A DNA stretch of 64,000 nucleotides from Acidobacteriota bacterium (GTDB taxonomy: Bacteria; Acidobacteriota; Terriglobia; Terriglobales; Acidobacteriaceae), in contig JAJYVF010000002.1 of assembly GCA_021792135.1 (NCBI GenBank), positions 202,933 to 266,932 on the forward strand, read 5' to 3'. Shown here piece by piece: positions 15,243-24,622 of this stretch (its first letter is position 1; every line of letters starts with the position of its first letter). Below the pieces are notes generated by a model. It saw nothing but the letters and a program-made list of their open reading frames with translations. It was not told the origin of the DNA and ran no database searches. The translations under genes were made by a program, and so were the position numbers.

Positions 15243-17093
15243 ATGGCACACGTCCTCAATCCTGAACAGACCGCGAGCAATCCTCTGAACACCGAACTTG
15301 AAACTCCAGCGCCCGAAGCTGTGGCGGAGCAGTCCGAGCCGTCCGTCGAATCCACCTCCAACCCGGAAGCGCAAACCGTCGAGAGCGCCGAGCACCACGA
15401 AGAGCCCGATCTGAGCATGGAAGACTTTGCCGCGGCGCTCGAGTCCTTCGACCGCGAGCAGGCCGCCGAGGCTGCGGCGCAGGCCTTCGACGACTCGGCC
15501 ATCGTCTCCGGCACCGTCATCAAAATCACCGACAAGCATGTTGTGGTCGATGTGGGCATGAAGTCCGAAGGACTGATTCCCATCGAGCAGGTCGTGGACC
15601 ACACCGGGCAGCCGAAGGTGCATCCGGGCAACGCCGTGGAAGTGGTGATCGAGCGCGAGGAGCCGGAAGGCGGCTACCTGCTGAGCTATGAGAAGGCGCA
15701 GCGGCTCCGAGTATGGGACACGGTAGAGAAGGCGCACACGGAGAAGACTCCGCTGACCGGGACGGCGGTGGGCCGGGTGAAGGGCGGTCTGACGGTCGAC
15801 ATCGGCATCAAGGCGTTCCTGCCCGGGTCGCAGCTGGAGCTGCGCCCGGTTCGCAATCTGGACGCCTATATCGGGCAGCCGATCCAGGTTCGGGTGATTA
15901 AGCTCAACAAGAAGCGCGGCAACGTGGTGGTTTCGCGCAAGGAGATCCTCGAGGAGGAGCAGGCGGAGCGGCGCACGCATACCCTGGAGCATCTCGAAGA
16001 GGGCGCGGTGCTGACGGGCACGGTAAAGAACCTGACCGACTACGGCGCCTTTGTGGATCTGGGCGGAATTGACGGTCTGCTCCACATCACCGACATGTCG
16101 TGGGGGCGGCTGACCCATCCGCGCGACCTGGTGAACGTGGGCGATGAGATCCAGGTGAAGGTGCTGAAATTCGACAAAGAGAAGCAGCGCGTTTCGCTGG
16201 GCTTCAAACAGCTCACGCCGGATCCGTGGCTCGACGCCGCCGAGCGGTACCCGATCGGCGCCCGGGTGCGCGGCCGTGTGCTCAGCGTGACCGACTACGG
16301 GGCCTTCGTAGAGCTGGAACAGGGTATCGAGGGCTTGGTGCATGTCTCGGAAATGACGTGGTCAAAGCGGATGAAGCATCCGTCGAAGATCGTCAAGCCG
16401 GGGGATGAGGTGGATACCGTCATTCTCGCGGTGAACCCGACCGATCGGCGAATTTCGCTGGGCATGAAGCAGCTGCTGGAGAATCCGTGGGAGCACCTGG
16501 GGGACAAATATCCTACCGGGACCACCGTGGAAGGCCGGGTGCGGAACCTGACCGATTTCGGCGCGTTTATCGAGATCGAGGACGGGATCGACGGTCTGGT
16601 CCATGTGAGCAACCTGAGCTGGACCAAGCGCGTGAAGCATCCCTCCGAAGTGCTGAAGAAGGGCGAAAAGGTGCGGGCCGTGGTGCTCGGAGTCGAGCCG
16701 GAGAATCGCCGGCTTTCGCTGGGGATCAAGCAGCTGCAGCCGGATGTCTGGGAGACATTCTTCGGGCATCATCGCGTAGGCGATGTGGTACATGGCAAGG
16801 TGCTGCGCACCGCCCAGTTTGGAGCCTTCGTGGAGGTTGCGGAGGGCGTGGAAGGTCTGTGCCACGTCTCCGAAGCGACCGATGCCCACGGAGTGCCGGT
16901 GAAACTGGAGCAGGGCAGGGAGTTCGACTTCAAGATCATCCGGATGAACCCGGAGGAGAAGAAGGTCGCGCTCAGCCTGCGCGCGGTGAGCGGCGAAGAA
17001 GCCAGCCGCGCCGACGTGGAAGCGTACAAACAGCCCGTTTCCAGCTCAACCACGACCCTTGGCGACCTGGTGAACTGGAAGAGAGACCGCTGA
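15243..17093 (+). CDS. rpsA: 30S ribosomal protein S1
   Basis: 616 residues with six S1 (OB-fold) repeats after an acidic N-terminal 85 residues. Repeats are recognised by VSGTVIKITDKHVVVDVG, TGTAVGRVKGGLTVDIG, LTGTVKNLTDYGAFVDLG, RGRVLSVTDYGAFVELE, EGRVRNLTDFGAFIEIE and HGKVLRTAQFGAFVEV. Repeats 3-5 carry the strong DGLxHxxxxSW RNA-binding face. S1 unwinds and holds mRNA on the 30S subunit. The start MAHVLN at 15243 matches the family; the frame is open back to 15021 but that part is leader. A terminator follows directly. Confidence 0.96.
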   Translation: MAHVLNPEQTASNPLNTELETPAPEAVAEQSEPSVESTSNPEAQTVESAEHHEEPDLSMEDFAAALESFDREQAAEAAAQAFDDSAIVSGTVIKITDKHVVVDVGMKSEGLIPIEQVVDHTGQPKVHPGNAVEVVIEREEPEGGYLLSYEKAQRLRVWDTVEKAHTEKTPLTGTAVGRVKGGLTVDIGIKAFLPGSQLELRPVRNLDAYIGQPIQVRVIKLNKKRGNVVVSRKEILEEEQAERRTHTLEHLEEGAVLTGTVKNLTDYGAFVDLGGIDGLLHITDMSWGRLTHPRDLVNVGDEIQVKVLKFDKEKQRVSLGFKQLTPDPWLDAAERYPIGARVRGRVLSVTDYGAFVELEQGIEGLVHVSEMTWSKRMKHPSKIVKPGDEVDTVILAVNPTDRRISLGMKQLLENPWEHLGDKYPTGTTVEGRVRNLTDFGAFIEIEDGIDGLVHVSNLSWTKRVKHPSEVLKKGEKVRAVVLGVEPENRRLSLGIKQLQPDVWETFFGHHRVGDVVHGKVLRTAQFGAFVEVAEGVEGLCHVSEATDAHGVPVKLEQGREFDFKIIRMNPEEKKVALSLRAVSGEEASRADVEAYKQPVSSSTTTLGDLVNWKRDR

Positions 17094-17115
17094 CAAGGTT
17101 CTGCGAGCAACGAAG

Positions 17116-17139
17116 AACGCCACCCGCGGGTGGCGTTTT
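17116..17139 (+). terminator. Rho-independent terminator of rpsA
   Basis: Perfect GCCACCCGCGGGTGGC (17119-17134), extended by AAC/GTT, followed by TTTTT. Confidence 0.9.
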
Positions 17140-17186
17140 TCATTGCCCTGGGAAGCGCGCTGAGCGGTGAACGCCGGGGCGCCGCC

Positions 17187-17570
17187 TTACTTGATATGCA
17201 GATCGATATACACCTGCTTGCGCGAGTCGAAGGAGCTGATGGTTTTCGACGAACTCTTCTTCCCCTTGTACGCAGCCCACAGGGTGTAATCAGTATCGGC
17301 TGCAAGGCCGGCAAACTGCCAGGAGCCGTCTTTGGTGGAGATGAAGGTCTTGATGTTGTTGTTGCGCGAATTCTGCAGGTAAACGATGGCACCGTTGATT
17401 GGAGCATCGCCGGCCCCGAGCACCTTGCCCTGCACGTTCTTGACGCCGAAATCCTGTCCCCTCGCAGCCGGCAGCAGAACGGCCAGGGCGACTACAACCG
17501 CGAAGACCACCCGCCGCGCCGGCCGTGAAACCGAAACCGACCCGGCCACAGCACGATCAGCAAGCATCAT
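17187..17570 (-). CDS. Secreted carboxypeptidase-regulatory-like (SpaA/CNA-B fold) protein
   Basis: 127 residues with a signal sequence (VVFAVVVALAVLLPAARGQ) and one beta-sandwich domain: VQGKVLGAGDAPINGAIVYL, KTFISTKDGSWQFAGLAADTDYTLWA, ending VYIDLHIK. This is the carboxypeptidase regulatory-like fold, common in secreted acidobacterial proteins; it usually binds or spaces rather than catalyses. Its ATG overlaps the stop of the zinc-ribbon gene (ATGA at 17567-17570), so the two are translationally coupled. Confidence 0.78.
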   Translation of the reverse strand: MMLADRAVAGSVSVSRPARRVVFAVVVALAVLLPAARGQDFGVKNVQGKVLGAGDAPINGAIVYLQNSRNNNIKTFISTKDGSWQFAGLAADTDYTLWAAYKGKKSSSKTISSFDSRKQVYIDLHIK

Positions 17571-17755
17571 CCTTCTTCCTCTTCTCCGAGCTCTTCCTCG
17601 TCCTCGTAATCCTCTTCGACCTTACTCAGTTCGAGAGGATCAACAGCCACTATCTCGTATTCGGTACCGCACTCGTCGCAGACAACAACGTCACCTTCTT
17701 CGACGTCGTCTTCGTCGAAATCCAGAGCACTCTCGCATTCAGGGCAAATCGGCAT
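17567..17755 (-). CDS. LysW-like zinc-ribbon protein with acidic tail
   Basis: 62 residues. Two cysteine pairs, ICPECES and VCDECGTEYEIV, form a zinc ribbon followed by VDPLEL and a very acidic tail ending EEEEG. This is the layout of LysW, the amino-group carrier protein of lysine/arginine synthesis, where a C-terminal Glu is conjugated; the classical EDWGE end is not present here. GGAGG five to six bases upstream fixes the start at 17755. No lysX/argX-type ligase is nearby, so a carrier role is not shown. Confidence 0.7.
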   Translation of the reverse strand: MPICPECESALDFDEDDVEEGDVVVCDECGTEYEIVAVDPLELSKVEEDYEDEEELGEEEEG

Positions 17756-17981
17756 GAATCCCTCCACCAGCAGAAAAGAAATTCGAATCCATCAGGATGA
17801 CGCACCCGCGTCGAAAAGGTTTGTCGGCAAGTCTCCGGATTGCGCCCCGGTGCAGCTTCGCGGACGTGCAGCCCAGGTTCCGGCGGTCGCCCGGAATTCC
17901 GCAGCCTTGGCTAGTGTTGAGGAGAACCGCCCCGCACGTCAAGAGTGAATCGCCTCGCCCGCCAGGGCATACTCGATAATC

Positions 17982-19535
17982 ATGAAGATCCATGGTGTCT
18001 TCGTCTCTCTCACCGTGCTGGCCGCGCTCGCCTGCGCAGCCCGCGCTTCTTCCGGCGATGGGGCGCGGCGCGATCTGGATGCCATCGGCGCGCCCATCCA
18101 GCCGATGCCCGCAGATCCGGCGATCACTCGCGCGCTGGCGCGGATTTCCCCCGCCGACGTTCAGCACACGATCGCCCGACTGGTGGCGTTTCATAATCGG
18201 AGCACCGTTTCCAGCATAGTAAAAGACCTTCCGCCCGGCACAGGCGTGAGCGCGGCTGCGAACTGGATCGAGGCGCAGTTCCGGGGGATCTCGGCTGCAT
18301 GCGGACAGTGTCTGGAGGTGCACCGTGACACCTTCATCCAGCAGCCGCAGACAGGACCGGGCGCTCGTGTTGTCGAACCTACACCGATCACCAATGTTTA
18401 CGCGGTGCTGCGCGGCACCGGCTCGGCCCCGGAGCGAATGATTCTGGTTACCGGCCATTACGATTCCCGCAATTCCAGCGTCATGGACACGCACGGCGAA
18501 GCGCCCGGAGCCAATGACGATGCCAGCGGCGTGGCCGTGAGCCTCGAATGCGCGCGTGCGCTTTCGAAGATGCGATTCCCCGCCACGCTGGTTTTCGTCG
18601 CGGTGGCCGGCGAGGAACAAGGCCTCTTCGGCAGCAGGCACCTGGCGGAGATGGCCAGGCAGCAGAACTGGCAACTCGAGGGCGTGCTGAACAACGACAT
18701 CGTGGGCGGCAACCGCACGCCGGGGGACCCCTTCCAGGACGAGCATGCGGTGCGCGTCTTCTCGGAGAGCATTCCGGCGAGCGCCACGCCGGAAGAGATT
18801 CGCCGCGCCGTGATGCTCGGCTATGAGAGCGATTCTCCTTCCCGCGAACTGGCGCGCGCGATTGTGGACGTGGCGCGGACCTACACCGGCGCTCCAGAGC
18901 CCTACAGCGACAAACGCATCGCCTCGGGGCTGGAACCGGTGCTCGAATTCCGCCGCGACCGCTTTCTGCGCGGTGGCGACCACTCCTCCTTCAATCAGGA
19001 AGGCTTCCCTGCCGTACGCTTCACGGAGTGGCGCGAGGACTTCAACCACCAGCACCAGGACATTCGCGTGGAAGACGGTGTGCAGTACGGCGACCTGCTG
19101 CGCTACGTCAACTTTGACTACGTCGCACGCGTTGCGCGCCTGAACGCCGCCACGATGGCCGTGCTGGCAGACGCACCGCCGGAACCGGTCAACGTGGTTT
19201 ATCCACGCGAGAGAGTGTTCACGAACGCGCTCAACAACAGCACCATCGAATGGCAGGCGGGCCCTGGAACCCCCGTGGGTACGCATTACGAGATTGTCTG
19301 GCGGGCAACGGCGGCGCCGGACTGGCAGCGGTCGATTCCAGCGGAGAAGGTTCCCGGTTTCGGCGTCCACGCCGACAGCGCACCGTTGTCAGGGCAGCCC
19401 GCCCAGACGCCGCCTAACCCGGAATTCTACCGTGTGATCCTCCCCGTTTCTCGGGACAACGTCATCTTCGGCGTTCGCGGAGTCGATGCGCAGGGCCATC
19501 GCAGCCCGGCCGTGGTGCCGTGGCCGAGGAGGTAG
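17982..19535 (+). CDS. M28-family zinc aminopeptidase, secreted
   Basis: 517 residues. Signal peptide (GVFVSLTVLAALACAARA). The peptidase core carries the dinuclear zinc ligands in order: His in GHYDSRNS, bridging Asp in GANDDASGVA, catalytic Glu pair in VAGEEQGLFGS, Asp in LNNDIVGG, His in GGDHSSFNQEG. The last about 130 residues are beta-rich (VNVVYPRERVF, FYRVILPVSRDNVIFGVRGVD), probably an accessory domain. It should cleave N-terminal residues from peptides in the periplasm or outside. Monocistronic. Confidence 0.93.
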   Translation: MKIHGVFVSLTVLAALACAARASSGDGARRDLDAIGAPIQPMPADPAITRALARISPADVQHTIARLVAFHNRSTVSSIVKDLPPGTGVSAAANWIEAQFRGISAACGQCLEVHRDTFIQQPQTGPGARVVEPTPITNVYAVLRGTGSAPERMILVTGHYDSRNSSVMDTHGEAPGANDDASGVAVSLECARALSKMRFPATLVFVAVAGEEQGLFGSRHLAEMARQQNWQLEGVLNNDIVGGNRTPGDPFQDEHAVRVFSESIPASATPEEIRRAVMLGYESDSPSRELARAIVDVARTYTGAPEPYSDKRIASGLEPVLEFRRDRFLRGGDHSSFNQEGFPAVRFTEWREDFNHQHQDIRVEDGVQYGDLLRYVNFDYVARVARLNAATMAVLADAPPEPVNVVYPRERVFTNALNNSTIEWQAGPGTPVGTHYEIVWRATAAPDWQRSIPAEKVPGFGVHADSAPLSGQPAQTPPNPEFYRVILPVSRDNVIFGVRGVDAQGHRSPAVVPWPRR

Positions 19536-19605
19536 GATCGAGGGGAAACAAGGCGCAGTTCCGCCTGCCTGTGGGCCCGGAGCGGGCCAATGAGACAATA
19601 TCCCC

Positions 19606-20349
19606 GTGCCTCGTATCTCCTCTGGTGTTCTTGGATTTCCGGACTTCCGCGGGTTCACGCGCAGCCTCGTGCTCTGGAACCTCGCCGCCTATTTTCTTCT
19701 GCTGACTCTCGGCGTGGCATCGCGACCGGCGGCCGGCGAACTGACTGCCTTGCTCGCACTGCTGCCGGCAGCCGTGCTGCATGGATATATCTGGCAACTG
19801 CTCACCTACAGCCTCATCCATGCCGGGATTCTCGGCACGGCGTTTGAGCTGCTCTCCCTGTGGTTCCTGGGCAGCTTTCTGGAGGCGAACCACGGCGCGC
19901 GCTGGCTTGCCGAGATCTTCTTCGTGTCGGTTCTCGGCGCGGGCCTTGCAGCGGTGGCGCTCTACCTGGCCATGCCGGCGGGCGCAGGGCTGGTGCTGTA
20001 CGGCTGCTACGGGGGAATTTTCGGTCTGCTGATCGCCTTCGGCGTGCTCTACGCCGACATGGATTTCATGATGTTCCCACTGCCCATGAGCATTAAAGCG
20101 AAATACCTGGTGGGGGTCTATATGCTCATCGCGCTGGCCATGCTGTTTTCCGCCCAGCGGGCCTTTGCGTTTTCGCAGCTGGGTGGCGCGCTATTCGGGT
20201 ACCTCTATCTCAAAATGGCGCCCCGTCGGGGCTTCGCCTTCGCCGGACGGGAGAGCCTGTATGGACTGCGGAACCGCTATTACCGCTGGAAACGGCGCCG
20301 TGCCGCCCGAAAGTTCGAAGTTTACATGCGCAAGCACCGCGACAACTGA
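19606..20349 (+). CDS. Rhomboid-family membrane protein lacking catalytic residues
   Basis: 247 residues, GTG start, six membrane segments. The rhomboid layout is clear: WQLLTYSLIHAG (helix 2 His region), YGCYGGIFGLLIAFGVLY where active proteases have GxSG, and SQLGGALFGYLYLK where they have an AHxGG-type His. The serine position is Tyr and the His position is Gln, so it cannot be a serine protease. A charged tail (RYYRWKRRRAARKFEVYMRK) is cytoplasmic. It may be an iRhom/derlin-like binding protein. The ribosome site is weak. Confidence 0.8.
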   Translation: MPRISSGVLGFPDFRGFTRSLVLWNLAAYFLLLTLGVASRPAAGELTALLALLPAAVLHGYIWQLLTYSLIHAGILGTAFELLSLWFLGSFLEANHGARWLAEIFFVSVLGAGLAAVALYLAMPAGAGLVLYGCYGGIFGLLIAFGVLYADMDFMMFPLPMSIKAKYLVGVYMLIALAMLFSAQRAFAFSQLGGALFGYLYLKMAPRRGFAFAGRESLYGLRNRYYRWKRRRAARKFEVYMRKHRDN

Positions 20350-20413
20350 CACCCGGCGCATACAGTTCAGAACGGGAGATCCAGCCGATCGGGTGCAAGC
20401 CGGGCGGAATGTG

Positions 20414-21067
20414 CTATTTGCTCAGCGAGCCGATCCTGTAGACCAGTCCGATCGAGCCGGCAAATTCGTTCTGGAAGGAGAAGCCGTAATGGGTCGACAG
20501 CCAGTCGGGGATCACGCGCACCGACCAGCGGGGCGTCACGTTGTAATCGATGGAGGGACCGACGCCCATGCCGAAGGCCAGCTTGGTGTTGTACATATCC
20601 ACCATTTGCGGATAGGTATTGGGCGGGAAGCCCGATGAGAAATCGCCGTAAGCGGCGCCGATCAGGGCGTGGAATCCGACGGCGTACCTCACCGTCCGGA
20701 CGACCCGAAAATCCGGCCCGAAGAGAACCAGGTGTTCCGACATGGGGGGACGCAGCGGTATCCCGAACCGGTTTGGCGCAACCCTCAGGTTGCCGTAAAC
20801 GCCGCGAACGCTTGCATCGATGCCCCACGACGGGTGCAGCCAGACCGTTGCCGTGGCGTTCCAGCCCAGCAGATTGTTAGCCGCGACCTGATTACCATGG
20901 CCGGTGCCGGGATTGAAATGCGCATACTGTGCACCGCCGTAGAGGTCCCAGCGCGGGGTATACTGCGTAGCCTCGGCTCCGGGAGCCGTTGCGGTGACCT
21001 GAGCATGGAGGCGCCCCTGCGCCAGCAGCAGAGCCCCAAAACACGTCAGGGCTGCAAGACGAGACAT
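20414..21067 (-). CDS. Outer-membrane beta-barrel protein
   Basis: About 217 residues after the start at 21067. Signal peptide (SRLAALTCFGALLLAQGRLHAQ). The rest is an OmpA/porin-like small barrel: alternating patterns such as RWDLYGGAQYAHF, GWNATATVWLHPSWGIDASVRGVYG, YAVGFHALIGAAYGDF, GMGVGPSIDYNVTPRWSVRVIPDWLS, ending GSIGLVYRIG, with an aromatic near the C-terminus. No peptidoglycan-binding domain. Function unknown. It is 85 bases downstream of aspS on the same strand. Confidence 0.82.
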   Translation of the reverse strand: MSRLAALTCFGALLLAQGRLHAQVTATAPGAEATQYTPRWDLYGGAQYAHFNPGTGHGNQVAANNLLGWNATATVWLHPSWGIDASVRGVYGNLRVAPNRFGIPLRPPMSEHLVLFGPDFRVVRTVRYAVGFHALIGAAYGDFSSGFPPNTYPQMVDMYNTKLAFGMGVGPSIDYNVTPRWSVRVIPDWLSTHYGFSFQNEFAGSIGLVYRIGSLSK

Positions 21068-21152
21068 CACGGATTTCACGCGATCCGAAACCTCAGGAAT
21101 GGGGCTCTTAAAGATCAAGAGTATCACCTGGGCGGCACCATTCACTCGCGGC

Positions 21153-22988
21153 TCAGCTCCGCAGCACCGGCCGGATGTGCAGCTCCTTCAGCTGGGCGTC
21201 GCTGACTGGGGTGGGCGCGTTGACCATGAGATCAATGGCTTTGGCGGTCTTGGGGAAAGCGATCACCTCGCGCAGGCTGGAGGCACCGGCCAGAATCATC
21301 ACCAGCCGGTCGAGGCCCAGCGCGATGCCGCCGTGCGGGGGCGTGCCGTACTGCAGGGCTTCGAGGAAGAAGCCGAAGCGATCCCTCGCTTCCTCATCCG
21401 ACATGCCCAGCGCCCGGAAGATCTGCTGCTGCACATCCTGGCGGTGGATCCGGATGGAGCCGGAGCCCAGCTCGGTGCCGTTCAGAACGATGTCGTAAGC
21501 CAGCGCGCGGACGGCTTCGGGATCGGACTCCATGCGTCCGGCCTTCAGGTCGTCCTCGTGCGGCGAGGTGAAGGGGTGGTGGGCGAAGGTCCAGGTCCTG
21601 GTCTCCTCGTCCCACTCGAAGAAGGGGAAATCGGTGACCCAGAGGAATTTGTAATCGCCGGCGGTACCTTTCTTCGTGAAGGCACCATGCTCGTCCTGGA
21701 AGCGCTTTGCGAGATCGAGGCGGAGCTGGCCGGCCTTCTTGTAGAGCCAGAGGTGATCCCTGGCCGGCGCGGTGGTGCCGAGGCGGGGCGACAGAACGAT
21801 GAGCCGGTTCTCCGGCTCGACGCCGGCAAGGCCGCAGTTCCTGGCGGCTGCGGCATCGATGCGCTGCGCCAGAGCTGCATACTGAGGGCTCTTTTCGAGG
21901 CGCCGCAGATCGAGGAAGGCGAGATCGGGACCGGCGGTCCGGTCGATTTCCTGGGCAAACGCCTTGCGCTGCGTGTTGCTCATCTCCACCTGACCGGGGA
22001 TGACGATGGCGATGATGGGCAGGCCCGCTTCGATCTTCAGCGAGGACAGTTCCTCGGCGCTGAAGGCATCGCGGACGTCGGTCATGGGCGGCAGGCGCAG
22101 GTCCGGCTTGTCGATGCCATAGAGGCGGATGGCTTCGTCGTAAGTCATGCGCGGGAAGGGGGTACTGATCTTCTCGCCGGTGACTTCGAAGGCAGCCTTC
22201 AGAAAGCCCTCGACGACGCGGAAGATGTCTTCCTGCTGCGGGAAGGTCATCTCCAGATCGATCTGCGTGAACTCGGGCTGGCGATCGGCGCGCAGGTCTT
22301 CGTCGCGGAAGCAGCGCGCGATCTGGAAGTACTTGTCGAGGCCGGAGATCATCAGAATCTGCTTGAAAAGCTGCGGCGACTGCGGGAGTGCGTAGAAGTG
22401 GCCGGGATGCACACGGCTGGGCACGAGGTAATCGCGCGCGCCTTCGGGCGTGGAGCGCGTCATGAAGGGCGTCTCGATCTCGTAGAAGCCCTGGGAAGCC
22501 AGGTACTCGCGCACGGCGAGCGTGACCTTGTGGCGCACCTCGATATTGCGCTGCATCTCGGGGCGGCGCAGGTCGAGGTAGCGGTACCTGAGGCGAACCT
22601 CCTCGTTCTGGATGGCATCTTCGGCAGGCGAAAAGGGAGGAACCTTCGAGTCGTTGAGGATCAGCAGCTCGGTGGCGGCGATTTCGATTTCGCCCGTGGC
22701 CATCTTCGGATTGACCGACTCGGCACCGCGGAGCCGGATCTGGCCGGTGGCCGCAACCACATACTCGGGCCGCGCCTGTTCGGCTTTGGCGTGCGCCTCG
22801 GGCGAGAGTTCGCGGTCGAGGACGATCTGCGTGATGCCGTAGCGGTCGCGCACGTCCAGGAAGATGAGGTTGCCATGGTCGCGGCGGCGGTTCACCCATC
22901 CCATGAGGGTGACGGTGGTGCCGGCGTCGGCGGCGCGCAGCTCGCCGCAGGTATGAGTGCGTTGGCGTGTGCCTAAAAAATCCAGCAA
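21153..22988 (-). CDS. aspS: Aspartyl-tRNA synthetase
   Basis: 611 residues, bacterial-type class IIb synthetase. N-terminal OB-fold anticodon domain (THTCGELRAADAGTTVTLMGWVNRRRDHGNL is typical). Motif 2 is FRDEDLRADRQPEFTQ, motif 3 GIALGLDRLVMIL; the bacterial GAD insertion lies between. It charges tRNA-Asp, and possibly tRNA-Asn if the organism uses the transamidation route; this cannot be told from the sequence by eye. hisS lies upstream on the same strand, 70 bases away, so the pair may be co-transcribed. Confidence 0.97.
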   Translation of the reverse strand: MLDFLGTRQRTHTCGELRAADAGTTVTLMGWVNRRRDHGNLIFLDVRDRYGITQIVLDRELSPEAHAKAEQARPEYVVAATGQIRLRGAESVNPKMATGEIEIAATELLILNDSKVPPFSPAEDAIQNEEVRLRYRYLDLRRPEMQRNIEVRHKVTLAVREYLASQGFYEIETPFMTRSTPEGARDYLVPSRVHPGHFYALPQSPQLFKQILMISGLDKYFQIARCFRDEDLRADRQPEFTQIDLEMTFPQQEDIFRVVEGFLKAAFEVTGEKISTPFPRMTYDEAIRLYGIDKPDLRLPPMTDVRDAFSAEELSSLKIEAGLPIIAIVIPGQVEMSNTQRKAFAQEIDRTAGPDLAFLDLRRLEKSPQYAALAQRIDAAAARNCGLAGVEPENRLIVLSPRLGTTAPARDHLWLYKKAGQLRLDLAKRFQDEHGAFTKKGTAGDYKFLWVTDFPFFEWDEETRTWTFAHHPFTSPHEDDLKAGRMESDPEAVRALAYDIVLNGTELGSGSIRIHRQDVQQQIFRALGMSDEEARDRFGFFLEALQYGTPPHGGIALGLDRLVMILAGASSLREVIAFPKTAKAIDLMVNAPTPVSDAQLKELHIRPVLRS

Positions 22989-23058
22989 AGTCGATTCGTC
23001 CTCAAACCGAAGGCGATGGCGTCGGGGCCGCGCGCCTCACGGATAGAAATCACGGGGC

Positions 23059-24342
23059 CTACGGCCGAAGGTGCCTGGCGACGTCCGCACGGGGCACCCT
23101 GACCTGCTCGCCCGCAGCAAAGTTCTTCACCGTCAGAATACCGGAGCGGTGTTCATCTTCACCGAGCAGAATGATGCTGCGCGCCAGCTTATTGCCGATT
23201 TCGAAGGACTTCTTCAGGCGAAACGCGCCGTCTCCCAATTCGATCCGCAGTCCCTCGCGGCGCAGTTCGCGGGCCAGAGTCAGGGCCGGAGCATTCATCG
23301 CCTCGCCCAGCGGAGCGATGAAAGCGTCGGCCAGATTCGGAGCGGCATCCGACTGCGAGGCCTGCAGGGTGAGGATGAGCCGGTCCAGACCCAGCGCGAA
23401 GCCGATCCCCGGAGCCCTGGGGCCGCCCAGCATCTCGGAGAGGCCGTCGTAGCGGCCGCCGCCGAGCAGGGCATTCTGGGCGCCGAGGCCGCCGTGGGTG
23501 AACTCGAAAGTGGTGCGGGTGTAGTAGTCGAGCCCGCGAACAAGACGGGGATTGATGGTGTAGGGAACGCCGCAGGCATCGAGCGCGGCCAGCACGGCGG
23601 CGAAATGAGCTTTCGAATCCTCGTCGAGGTGGTCTGCGATCCGAGGCAGCGCTTCGATAATGGGTTGATCCTCGGGCACTTTGCAGTCGAGCACGCGCAG
23701 CGGGTTCGTCTCCGCGCGGCGCTGGCAGTCCGCACACATCTGAGGAGCCTTGTCTTTGAGCGCCTCGCGCAGAGCGGCGATATAGCGCGGCCGATCCGTC
23801 GAAGAGCCGACGGAGTTGAGCACCAGCGTCCAGCCCGTGATTCCCAGCTCATCGAGAAAGCTGGCCAGCATTTCCAGCACCTCGGCATCGCGGAGAGGCG
23901 ACTCCGATCCGGCCGAAGGTGGCCCGATGACCTCCGCGCCAATCTGCCAGAACTGGCGGTAGCGCCCCTTCTGCGGCCGTTCGCGGCGGAACTGGGGGCC
24001 GATGTAGAAGAGTTTCCGGAGGAGGCCGGCTTCGCCGAGTTTACGCTCGATGTAAGCGCGGACGACACCGGCGGTATTCTCGGGGCGGAGGGTGAGGGAT
24101 TGCGATTTCTCGCTCTGCGCCCGCGCCCGATCTTCCCACGTGTACATCTCCTTGGAGACGATGTCGGTTTCTTCGCCCACGCTGCGTGCGAAGAGTTGGG
24201 TGTCCTCAAAGATGGGGGTCCGGATCTCGCCGAAATTGTAGCGGGTGAAAACCCGCCGGGCGGTGGCCTCGACGCGGTTCCAGAGTTCAGTCTCAGGCGG
24301 TAGAAGGTCGCGCGTGCCGCGCACGGCTTTGAGCAGAGTCAT
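23059..24342 (-). CDS. hisS: Histidyl-tRNA synthetase
   Basis: 427 residues, class IIa. It starts LLKAVRGTRDLLPPE; motif 1 surrounds EIRTPIFEDTQLFARSVGE, motif 2 FYIGPQFRRERPQKGRYRQF, the histidine-specific loops are LVRGLDYYTRTTFEF and GGGRYDGL, motif 3 GIGFALGLDRLIL. The C-terminal anticodon domain ends with VPRADVARHL. It precedes aspS on the same strand. A 280-base non-coding stretch separates it from the next gene on the right. Confidence 0.97.
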   Translation of the reverse strand: MTLLKAVRGTRDLLPPETELWNRVEATARRVFTRYNFGEIRTPIFEDTQLFARSVGEETDIVSKEMYTWEDRARAQSEKSQSLTLRPENTAGVVRAYIERKLGEAGLLRKLFYIGPQFRRERPQKGRYRQFWQIGAEVIGPPSAGSESPLRDAEVLEMLASFLDELGITGWTLVLNSVGSSTDRPRYIAALREALKDKAPQMCADCQRRAETNPLRVLDCKVPEDQPIIEALPRIADHLDEDSKAHFAAVLAALDACGVPYTINPRLVRGLDYYTRTTFEFTHGGLGAQNALLGGGRYDGLSEMLGGPRAPGIGFALGLDRLILTLQASQSDAAPNLADAFIAPLGEAMNAPALTLARELRREGLRIELGDGAFRLKKSFEIGNKLARSIILLGEDEHRSGILTVKNFAAGEQVRVPRADVARHLRP

Positions 24343-24622
24343 GCGATTTCGTGTACACAGGCAGTTTACCGGAGAGGACAGGCAGCCTGCCGCGGACTCA
24401 GTAAGGCTGGTCGTGTGCAGATGGGACCTGCAGAAGGCGAACGCAGAGTTACCCAGTGATGGTGATTATGACCCGCAGAGCGCATCACACCGCGACCGCG
24501 CTGCCGACTGGGGTCAAGTCAACGCCCGATCGAACGGCAGCGCTTCTCTGGCTCAGATCGCAGAGCGGAAACGAAGAGCGGCAGCATGGCTCACACCCTG
24601 CTGCCGCTGGCTCTTCTGCAAG

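Noticed and set aside
21099..22976. 625-codon plus-strand frame opposite aspS
   Set aside because: Complete aspS motifs on the minus strand; the plus frame is a high-GC mirror with no motif.
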